In this document: in pieces, positions 45,843 to 52,716 of the stretch
Layout of the letters: each line of letters begins with the position of its first letter
Position numbering within the stretch: the first letter of the stretch is position 1
NCBI RefSeq assembly: GCF_024029355.1
Contig: NZ_CP097117.1
Coordinates: 620,001 to 684,000 of the forward strand
Direction: 5' to 3'
Origin: Fructilactobacillus cliffordii
Lineage (GTDB): Bacteria > Bacillota > Bacilli > Lactobacillales > Lactobacillaceae
DNA: 64,000 bases
Translations under genes and position numbers: made by a program
Notes under the pieces: model-generated
Told to the model about the DNA's origin: nothing
Seen by the model: the letters and a program-made list of their open reading frames with translations, nothing else
Databases searched by the model: none

Positions 45843-47327
45843 TTACCACCCGCTAGAGTCGCCACCACCGCCGTCAAAACCGCCGGAATCTCCGCCAAAT
45901 CCATCACCAAAGAATCCGCCAGAATTATCACCGCCACTGTCAAAAAAACCGGAGTCATTCCCGCCTCCAAATGAGGAACCGCTACCCCAGTGGTCATCAT
46001 GATGGTCGCGATTCAAAAACATGGAACCTAACAACCCGGCAACGGCTCCCCACAACAGCATCCGACTGATATTGCCGCCGTTATAAATCTGGTTCACTCG
46101 TCTGCTACTCATCCGATTGACGTAACTAGAGTAAGACCCGGTGGCCCCCTTGTTCTGCATCCGTTGCTGCATTTGAGAATCAGTTTGCATGAAATTAATC
46201 AGCATGTGCCGCCGGAATTGGTCTGCAATGGTGGCTTCCACTGCTGGATAATCAGCGCCCGTCTCAATGTAGCTTCGGGCGGCATCAGTTCCCAGTAATG
46301 CGACGATGAAAACCTCGGGATCATCAGGATAATTCTGTTGCTTGAGGTATTGCAAAGCTGCTTGTTTTACCTTCTGTTCACGGGTAGCCTTCTCATGTTC
46401 ATATTGTGTAACTTGTTGCTGGTAATCCGTCACGGCTACGGGTCCCTTCGCTAGATTAGGAAAGAAAACCACCTTGTTAATGCCATGCAATTTCAAGTTT
46501 TCTTCGTTAAGGGCCTGCCATAACGCCTCGGAAGTCGGCCGTTTTTGCTTAGCCGTCAGATTATCAACTATCCGATTAATTAAAACCTCATCGGTAGTCG
46601 GAAGCTGTTGCTTTTGCAGAAAATCAATCACCTTGCGATCATAGGACTTACGGCTGTAATGACGACGTCCCTTCAGCGAAAAGATCAACGCCACGATTCC
46701 AACTAGAACTAACAGCAATGCCACAAATACGAGATTTTTGTGCCGTTCTGCTTGATCCGCCCGGTTAGTTTGGGCGCGGGCTTGTTGTTGCTGGGTTTGG
46801 CCCGGAGTGTAAATGTTACTTTGCTGTTGCTTTAATCGTTGGGCCACCAAATTACTAATCGTTTGTACCGCCTGGTCGTAATTTTGTTGGTGCAAACTAC
46901 TTTGCACCTGTTGGTTGGTGAAAATCTGAGAAACGGCTCCATCGGGAAGCGCGCCCTGTAACCCGGTCCCCACCTCTAAGCGAGCTTCGTGCTGTCCCGG
47001 TTTAACGTTAATAACTAACAAAACTCCATTGTGCCAGCCAGCTCGGCCTAGTTTTAAACGCCGAGCTTGATCGATAGCATAGTCATCAATATTTTGCTGT
47101 TGGGGTAACCCATTTTTTGTAATTACTGCATACTGTGGTTTCCCTTTAATTTGGCGCAGCTGATTCTGATTTAGGTCATCAACCATTTGCAAGGTGGTGT
47201 CTGAGAGAACCCCGGCATCATCATTCACAAAGGTACTCTGATGATCCGCAGCGTGGACCCCGGTCACCAGTAGCAGCAAGCTCACCATCAGCGTGGTCAG
47301 AAAGCCTAGGAAGTGCGTTTTTTTCAT
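45843..47327 (-). CDS. TPM (YgcG-like) domain membrane protein
   Basis: A 494-residue protein: signal peptide (1-25), TPM domain at about 30-165 (DDAGVLSDTTLQMVDDLNQ, GWHNGVLLVINVKPGQ, RLEVGTGLQGALPDG), a membrane helix near residue 200 (LVFVALLLVLVGIVALIFSL), a cytoplasmic helical region and a second helix near 430. The last 45 residues are almost only Gly, Ser, Asp and Phe (SSFGGGNDSGFF...), the usual glycine-rich tail of YgcG proteins. It pairs with LemA encoded 65 bp downstream. Role unknown; TPM domains have been linked to photosystem repair in plants and stress in bacteria. Confidence 0.88.
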   Translation of the reverse strand: MKKTHFLGFLTTLMVSLLLLVTGVHAADHQSTFVNDDAGVLSDTTLQMVDDLNQNQLRQIKGKPQYAVITKNGLPQQQNIDDYAIDQARRLKLGRAGWHNGVLLVINVKPGQHEARLEVGTGLQGALPDGAVSQIFTNQQVQSSLHQQNYDQAVQTISNLVAQRLKQQQSNIYTPGQTQQQQARAQTNRADQAERHKNLVFVALLLVLVGIVALIFSLKGRRHYSRKSYDRKVIDFLQKQQLPTTDEVLINRIVDNLTAKQKRPTSEALWQALNEENLKLHGINKVVFFPNLAKGPVAVTDYQQQVTQYEHEKATREQKVKQAALQYLKQQNYPDDPEVFIVALLGTDAARSYIETGADYPAVEATIADQFRRHMLINFMQTDSQMQQRMQNKGATGSYSSYVNRMSSRRVNQIYNGGNISRMLLWGAVAGLLGSMFLNRDHHDDHWGSGSSFGGGNDSGFFDSGGDNSGGFFGDGFGGDSGGFDGGGGDSSGW

Positions 47328-47483
47328 GGATAAGTTGGCCTCAATTCTGTGCGTTTCGTCTACATAGCGCTATTTTCTTATAGTCCCCGGTTCCTGTCAA
47401 TTATCATCATGAGTCGTTGCTGCCACATTCGGCCTTCATTTTCCGTATAATAGTCATACTACTAACGAAATCGGGGTGTCCTC

Positions 47484-48344
47484 ATCAATACGACAGTTTT
47501 AGAAAGTCTAACGTTACAAGCTGGCAAACTAGCCCTCTTTTTCATCGTCGTCTTAATTGCGTGGCCCCTCGTAGTGGGGTGGCTGACTTCTCATTTAGCT
47601 CGCGTGGTGCAACGAACCCTCGTGGTTAACTTCAGCGAACGTGCCCAGTACTGGGTCGGTGGGCTTGGAGTCATTATCCACGAACTAGGTCACCTCGTCT
47701 TTGCGTTACTCTTCATGCACCGCATCGGTTCCTTTAAATTGCTGAACCTGTCGGGCAATCGAGATGGCTCCTTGGGGAGTGTAGCATCCAATTATAATCC
47801 CCGCAATTGGTACCAGGCCCTGGGTAATTTCTTCATCGGCTTAGCTCCCATGTTCAGTGGCATCTTCGTTTTGACGCTGCTCATTCAATTTTTGTGTCAT
47901 CCGGACTACACGCCAGTGGGTGCTCCGGAATTCATTAACCAGCAACAACCATTGATCTCCTATGCTCAGTTTGCCTGGCAAACCGCCCAAACCTGGTTGG
48001 GAGAAACTGTAACTGCTGTTCTCACCAGTTCTTGGTGGCAGCAAGTTTTATTATTACTGTTAATCGGAACCATCAGTACCACTACGTTTAGTCTCTCAAC
48101 TGCTGATTTGAAAAGTTCCTGGCAGGGAGCCAAGGTTTACTTGTTCCTTGTCATCGTCCTAAGCATCGTGATCACGGGTGTCAAACTAGTCAAACCTAAT
48201 TTTGGAAACTCACTAGATCAGTTTGTTCTGTTAACCGGTATCGTGTGGTTAGTGCTGCTGATTTTAATCTGCATCTGTCTCTTGATTAGTTGGCTTGAGT
48301 TAATGGTAATTGCGCTGCCACTTCGACTGTTTAAATCTCGATAA
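47484..48344 (+). CDS. M50-like membrane metalloprotease (possible AUC start)
   Basis: A polytopic protein with an HELGH zinc motif in VIIHELGHLVFALLF inside a hydrophobic segment, as in site-2 (M50B-like) membrane proteases. The usual distal NPDG/LDG motif is not clear, so the protease call is tentative. The frame is open upstream of a GTG at 47574 and encodes an extra hydrophobic helix (LALFFIVVLIAWPLVVGWL). The only placed ribosome site, GGGGTG at 47473-47478, is 5 bases before ATC at 47484, with no ATG, GTG or TTG in between. The start is therefore either ATC (286 residues) or the GTG (256). TATAAT lies at 47446-47451. Confidence 0.65.
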   Translation: MNTTVLESLTLQAGKLALFFIVVLIAWPLVVGWLTSHLARVVQRTLVVNFSERAQYWVGGLGVIIHELGHLVFALLFMHRIGSFKLLNLSGNRDGSLGSVASNYNPRNWYQALGNFFIGLAPMFSGIFVLTLLIQFLCHPDYTPVGAPEFINQQQPLISYAQFAWQTAQTWLGETVTAVLTSSWWQQVLLLLLIGTISTTTFSLSTADLKSSWQGAKVYLFLVIVLSIVITGVKLVKPNFGNSLDQFVLLTGIVWLVLLILICICLLISWLELMVIALPLRLFKSR

Positions 48345-48360
48345 CAATAACTTAACCAGT

Positions 48361-48391
48361 AAAAAAGCAAGCTTATCCGGCTTGCTTTTTG
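48361..48391. terminator. Bidirectional terminator
   Basis: AAAAAGCAAGC and GCTTGCTTTTT form a stem with an 8-base loop, between converging genes. Confidence 0.88.
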
Positions 48392-48416
48392 TTTTCTAAT
48401 CGAATAATTTAATTAT

Positions 48417-49070
48417 CTACCCGTTAATGACCGTGAAACGGGTCTGCCGGTGCTTTGGATGTAATACTTCTTGAATCACACTGTCTGCCATCGTTTGTGC
48501 AGTGGTTTCAGAAACATGCTTGTCATTGAACAACAGGTAATCAGTTCCTTCAATGATGTGATCTGCCTTTTTACCAGGAACGTAGTTAAATCCTGGAGAT
48601 ACACCAAACCAGCTGACGTTTTTAACGTTGCGTAAGAATTCTAATTCATATAGTTGATTTTCAGGAATGGCCCGCCACGGCTTAGTCGTTTTATCATCTT
48701 TAATATCATCGTAAGCCAAGCGTTGTTGACTTTGATCCGTATACAGACTACCGGCTCCTAAGATGAAGCCTAGTCGTTTTTCACTATTTCTAAACATCGC
48801 AATTAATTTAGTGGCCAAATCAACGTGTAAATAAGCTTGGTCAGGCGTCGTAGCAAAGGCATCAATGATCACATCAACGTCATTAAAATCAGTTGGTTCC
48901 AGCGCAAAGGCATCCTTGGCCAGAACTTCGATCCCAGGAAATTCCGTCTGTAAGTCAGCTAATTTTTGTGGATTGCGTGCGTTAGCGACTACCTGTAAAT
49001 CATTATCAATTGCTGCTGCAACGAGCTCTTTTCCGGTCATCCCGGTAGCCCCGATAATCATAATTTTCAT
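48417..49070 (-). CDS. NAD(P)H-binding oxidoreductase-like protein
   Basis: A 217-residue atypical SDR with an intact dinucleotide motif IIGATGMTGKELV at the N-terminus, ANARNPQKL that suggests NADP(H) preference (Arg after beta-2), and VDVIIDAFATTP and LGAGSLYTD following the Rossmann strands. It is near the YwnB/NmrA-like family, whose members are flavin reductases or redox sensors. Single gene upstream of the CRISPR trailer end. GGGGAAG is before the ATG. Confidence 0.82.
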   Translation of the reverse strand: MKIMIIGATGMTGKELVAAAIDNDLQVVANARNPQKLADLQTEFPGIEVLAKDAFALEPTDFNDVDVIIDAFATTPDQAYLHVDLATKLIAMFRNSEKRLGFILGAGSLYTDQSQQRLAYDDIKDDKTTKPWRAIPENQLYELEFLRNVKNVSWFGVSPGFNYVPGKKADHIIEGTDYLLFNDKHVSETTAQTMADSVIQEVLHPKHRQTRFTVING

Positions 49071-49148
49071 GGTTAACTTCCCCTTCTTTTAAGATGCTTA
49101 AATTTAATTTACACTGATTCTTTTTAATGCTTGTGATTGTCAAAGTTG

Positions 49149-50636
49149 GTTCTTAATCTCATTGAAATGACATACTTCTAAAACACGTTAATTTGATTAA
49201 CCACATCGTTTTTAGTTCTTAATCTCATTGAAATGACATACTTCTAAAACATTTTGTCCGATTACGTCCTGCCGGAATGGGTTCTTAATCTCATTGAAAT
49301 GACATACTTCTAAAACGAAAAGAAGTCGGCCCCGGATTTGCATTTGGTTCTTAATCTCATTGAAATGACATACTTCTAAAACATACCGAGTTGTGTGTCT
49401 CCGTTGAACTTGGTTCTTAATCTCATTGAAATGACATACTTCTAAAACTCAAGCGTCCAGGCGTTGCAGTAACTTTCGGTTCTTAATCTCATTGAAATGA
49501 CATACTTCTAAAACGTTAGCTTCATCTGTTTGTCTGCTTTATTTGTTCTTAATCTCATTGAAATGACATACTTCTAAAACCACAGAATTATCGACTTAAC
49601 AAAAAAAGAAGTTCTTAATCTCATTGAAATGACATACTTCTAAAACTTAACGGGCTTCTCAACCCGATTGAGTAGTGTTCTTAATCTCATTGAAATGACA
49701 TACTTCTAAAACCGCATCATGGCAGAATTAATCATAATTTTAGTTCTTAATCTCATTGAAATGACATACTTCTAAAACCAAACTAATGAGCCGGTAAGCT
49801 CAGTAACCGTTCTTAATCTCATTGAAATGACATACTTCTAAAACGTTCTTGCGTTCTTAATCGGATCAATTTCCGTTCTTAATCTCATTGAAATGACATA
49901 CTTCTAAAACGGTTGGGACTACCTGGCCGACGAGTTGCGTGTTCTTAATCTCATTGAAATGACATACTTCTAAAACTTTGTTCTTGTTTTTGTCTTTCTT
50001 TACTCTGTTCTTAATCTCATTGAAATGACATACTTCTAAAACGGTACTGTGCTAACGCAACAACCAACGGGGGTTCTTAATCTCATTGAAATGACATACT
50101 TCTAAAACCTAAAGGGCTATCCAAAGAAGTACAGTGTGGTTCTTAATCTCATTGAAATGACATACTTCTAAAACCCTCCGCATCTTTATTATAACAAGAA
50201 CTAAGTTCTTAATCTCATTGAAATGACATACTTCTAAAACGGGGAGTCCTGGTATTAATTTCCTGCATGTGTTCTTAATCTCATTGAAATGACATACTTC
50301 TAAAACTGCGGACTGCCGAAAGTCAGCAGGTTGATAGTTCTTAATCTCATTGAAATGACATACTTCTAAAACTATTTGGATGAGCAGGCTCTAAATCAGA
50401 ATGTTCTTAATCTCATTGAAATGACATACTTCTAAAACAGATTATAATCGTTAAATAGATTATGATTAGTTCTTAATCTCATTGAAATGACATACTTCTA
50501 AAACGAAATCAGCTTTTTCAGATTATCAATCTGAGTTCTTAATCTCATTGAAATGACATACTTCTAAAACCCAGCTCGAAACTCAATCACTTCTTTACCG
50601 GTTCTTAATCTCATTGAAATGACATACTTCTAAAAC
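49149..50636 (-). CRISPR. Type II-A CRISPR array, 23 repeats and 22 spacers
   Basis: A 36-bp repeat occurs 23 times with an exact 66-bp period; all copies appear identical, including both terminal ones. The 22 spacers are each exactly 30 bp. Written on the minus strand the repeat starts GTTTTAGAAGTATGTC and ends GAGATTAAGAAC, the normal type II-A orientation, so the array is transcribed in the same direction as cas9-cas1-cas2-csn2 and the newest spacer lies next to csn2 (50571-50600). Only 20 bp separate the csn2 stop from the first repeat. No spacer repeats another, and none was seen to match elsewhere in the window. Spacer at 49845-49874 contains a 10-base piece of the repeat. Confidence 0.99.
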
Positions 50637-50656
50637 CGTCTGTAATATTTCAACAA

Positions 50657-51322
50657 TCAGCGCTCAAAGATAATAAAATCCTTATCAACGCTGTAATAAC
50701 GGCATTCTTCCAGCAATTGGGAGTATGGTTGCCAGGAAAAATCTAATAGTAAGACATGTAATTCCAACTGTTTAATCAAGTTAAAGATCTGAATTTGATG
50801 CTTTTCATCTAAATAATTGAATAAATCATTAAGAACGATCAACTTTCTAGAATTAAATTTATGATATAAGTTAAGAACTTCCTTAATTATATCATACGGT
50901 GAAGATAATGAATTATTTAAAAAGCTGACCCCACAGTATTTATACTGCTTTTTTAAATCCCATTCATCATCAACTGACATTGGGAAATCTTCTAAATATG
51001 ATGAACTTAAGAAAATACTTTTCATTTCTCGATCTAATTGATAAAGTCGTTGGCGCTCTTTCTCATTTAGATTATCTAAAATTTCTTTTTCCATCTTAAG
51101 CTTGAAAGGTTGAAAAATATCTGCATTTGCAATGATATTCTCTAAAAAATCGAGATTATTGTTAATGTCTAATTTTTCATCCGCTTCACTTAAAACCACG
51201 TTTTCCTTTCTCTGCATCCCTGTCATTAAATCCGTGTAAAAAGATTGGTTGTTGGTACGAATGATAGTTGGAATTCCCTTTTCGATTGAAAAGGGATCAT
51301 GCGGATACAAAGTGATTTTCAT
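50657..51322 (-). CDS. csn2: CRISPR-associated protein Csn2
   Basis: A 221-residue protein, the subtype II-A marker. Csn2 forms a tetrameric ring on DNA ends and is needed for spacer acquisition with Cas1, Cas2 and Cas9. Features fitting the family are the N-terminal MKITLYPHDPFSIEKG, the central helical insertion (EKERQRLYQLDREMKSIFL) and the degenerate ATPase-like C-terminal strand KLIVLNDLFNYLDEKHQIQIFNLIKQL, cited in parts. Length is normal (about 220). It overlaps cas2 by 4 bp. It is more AT-rich than cas1. The leader of the array must lie largely within its 3' end. Confidence 0.93.
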   Translation of the reverse strand: MKITLYPHDPFSIEKGIPTIIRTNNQSFYTDLMTGMQRKENVVLSEADEKLDINNNLDFLENIIANADIFQPFKLKMEKEILDNLNEKERQRLYQLDREMKSIFLSSSYLEDFPMSVDDEWDLKKQYKYCGVSFLNNSLSSPYDIIKEVLNLYHKFNSRKLIVLNDLFNYLDEKHQIQIFNLIKQLELHVLLLDFSWQPYSQLLEECRYYSVDKDFIIFER

Positions 51323-51639
51323 ATTACGACCGTCCGATCCGAAGTATTTCGTACATCATCTTTTTGATCCCCAACCAAGAAATGCATGCTATTATATTGT
51401 TTTTCCGTAACAGTCAGCGTTTGAATTAATCCTCGCGGTGGTAAAAAGGTTTTAATTCGATTTTCCGTAAACTGGGCTGATTGTTTTGTAACACAAACTC
51501 GTGCGTACACAGAATACTGAATCATTAAAAAACCTTCATTAATTAATTCTTTGCGAAATTTTCGGTAATTTCTTTTGTCCTCACTAGTATCTACGGGTAA
51601 ATCAAACATTACGATTAAGCGCATGATCCGATATCTCAT
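51319..51639 (-). CDS. cas2: CRISPR-associated endoribonuclease-fold protein Cas2
   Basis: A 106-residue Cas2 with the ferredoxin-like fold: LIVMFDLPVDTSEDKRNYRKF holds the conserved Asp, followed by GFLMIQYSVYARVC. The start at 51639 gives MRYRIMRLIVMFDLP, parallel to the MxYRYMR start of streptococcal type II-A Cas2, and AGGTGG lies 9 bases upstream; the Met five codons later is the alternative. It overlaps cas1 by 38 bp. It serves as the structural dimer in the Cas1-Cas2 integrase. Confidence 0.94.
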   Translation of the reverse strand: MRYRIMRLIVMFDLPVDTSEDKRNYRKFRKELINEGFLMIQYSVYARVCVTKQSAQFTENRIKTFLPPRGLIQTLTVTEKQYNSMHFLVGDQKDDVRNTSDRTVVI

Positions 51640-52507
51640 CTCCTAATTCCACCTCTACTTTGGCTGTTTCCCGCTCTCCGTTTAAATAACTAACGCAATT
51701 AGTCACGTGGTTTTTCAATGCGTTCCGCAAAATGGTATTCTTTCCGTTAAACTTTAATTCTAAATTCAATAAATCAACTAGCTGGATTTTAATTTCCGGC
51801 GTCAGTTCACTAATATCTTGTTCACTAACCCACCAATCAATAATTGGTCGAAAGGGCTCCATTAAATCGGAACCCAAATTAAATTGGTTCTCATCATTAT
51901 GATGATGAATTCCTAGCTGAGTTAAACAACCAGTGGCAACAATGTTTCGATTAATAAATGACAATAAGATTGAATAACCATAGTTCAAAGCTGCGTTAGC
52001 CGGCTGAAAATTACGGCGTTCAAAACCAGTTTCAAATAACAACGGGAAATATTTACGCGCTACAACTGCTTCCCGATTACTAATGTCGTTAACTTCAATT
52101 TTATGAAACTCATAATCTAATTCGCTGGTATCAATTTGTTGCTTTTGCAACACCGTAATTTGCATTTGAATCTTAGCAGTTACTAACCAGGTCCAAAGCA
52201 TTTCTTTACGAGTAACATCCCAATTAAATTGTTGTTGTAACAACGATACACTCCGATTATTGGGCAAATAATCAACGGTTTCACAAACCGGTTCTCCAGT
52301 GTCATCCGAAAAAATCACTTTAACCGCCGCCCGAGCTAGTTCACTGACAGCCCGAGCCGTAATGACTGCCTGGGTTGTACTAATCAAAAGCACTTCAATG
52401 TCATCAATCGGAATTTCATTGATGTTTTGATTCGTTTGCACAATGATTCGCCGTCCCGAATAAGAAATTTTTGCGTGCTGGGTCACCACAATACTTCTCC
52501 ACCCCAT
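51602..52507 (-). CDS. cas1: CRISPR-associated integrase Cas1
   Basis: A 301-residue Cas1 of the type II-A group. The start MGWRSIVVTQHAKISY is typical. The metal-binding catalytic residues fit Glu in VNDISNREAVVARKYF, His in TQLGIHHHNDENQFNLGSDLMEPFRP and the following Asp/Glu (DLMEPFR), the last two cited within one conserved block. It inserts spacers at the leader end. AAGGAGG lies 7 bases before the ATG, and a 7-bp hairpin precedes that site by two bases. Overlaps cas2. Confidence 0.96.
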   Translation of the reverse strand: MGWRSIVVTQHAKISYSGRRIIVQTNQNINEIPIDDIEVLLISTTQAVITARAVSELARAAVKVIFSDDTGEPVCETVDYLPNNRSVSLLQQQFNWDVTRKEMLWTWLVTAKIQMQITVLQKQQIDTSELDYEFHKIEVNDISNREAVVARKYFPLLFETGFERRNFQPANAALNYGYSILLSFINRNIVATGCLTQLGIHHHNDENQFNLGSDLMEPFRPIIDWWVSEQDISELTPEIKIQLVDLLNLELKFNGKNTILRNALKNHVTNCVSYLNGERETAKVEVELGDEISDHALNRNV

Positions 52508-52519
52508 CTACTTACCTCC

Positions 52520-52548
52520 TTGACTTTTGTTAGAAAAGTCGTTATATT
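52520..52548 (+). promoter_or_regulatory. tracrRNA promoter with palindromic spacer
   Basis: TTGACT, 17 bases, TATATT on the plus strand. The inverted repeat GACTTTT-gttag-AAAAGTC (52522-52540) overlaps the -35 and most of the spacer. On the minus strand the same palindrome lies two bases upstream of the cas1 Shine-Dalgarno. Confidence 0.8.
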
Positions 52549-52554
52549 TATCTT

Positions 52555-52706
52555 GTTGGTTGGGATGCCAACGATTTTTGATCTCATTGAAATGACATAC
52601 TGAGTTAAAATCAAACAATGCCTTTGGCAGAGTTTATCCTTGTGAGTCCTTAAGGGCCGTACATAAATGGAAAGGGACACTATCATCTGATAGTGTCCCT
52701 TTTTGA
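52555..52706 (+). ncRNA. tracrRNA
   Basis: The anti-repeat at 52581-52601 matches 21 bases of the CRISPR repeat (plus-strand reading ATCTCATTGAAATGACATAC plus T), then diverges to GAGTTAAAATC, which gives the bulged lower stem with GTTTTAG of the repeat as in other type II-A duplexes. The nexus region follows (AATGCCTTTGGCAGAG), then a hairpin CCTTAAGG and a strong terminator. The predicted start is near 52555, and a 5' hairpin GTTGG/CCAAC precedes the anti-repeat. It is transcribed opposite to cas9 and cas1. Confidence 0.92.
52672..52705 (+). terminator. tracrRNA terminator (probably bidirectional)
   Basis: GGGACACTATCA and TGATAGTGTCCC form a perfect 12-bp stem with a 2-base loop, then five T on the plus strand. 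On the minus strand it lies 12 bp after the cas9 stop and is followed by TTTCC, so it may also stop cas9 transcripts. Confidence 0.9.
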
Positions 52707-52716
52707 TACTTAAGTT

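Noticed and set aside
50826-50838. ATTAAGAAC inside csn2, resembling the end of the CRISPR repeat
   Set aside because: Only nine bases match, in the opposite orientation to the array; probably chance.
52555-52600. A self-targeting long tracrRNA form
   Set aside because: No spacer-like match to the cas9 promoter was recognised, and the predicted promoter leaves only about 25 bases before the anti-repeat. Kept only as a minor point in the findings.
52483-52686. A 67-codon minus-strand frame covering the tracrRNA region
   Set aside because: It is antisense to the tracrRNA, has no ribosome binding site and no recognisable protein character.
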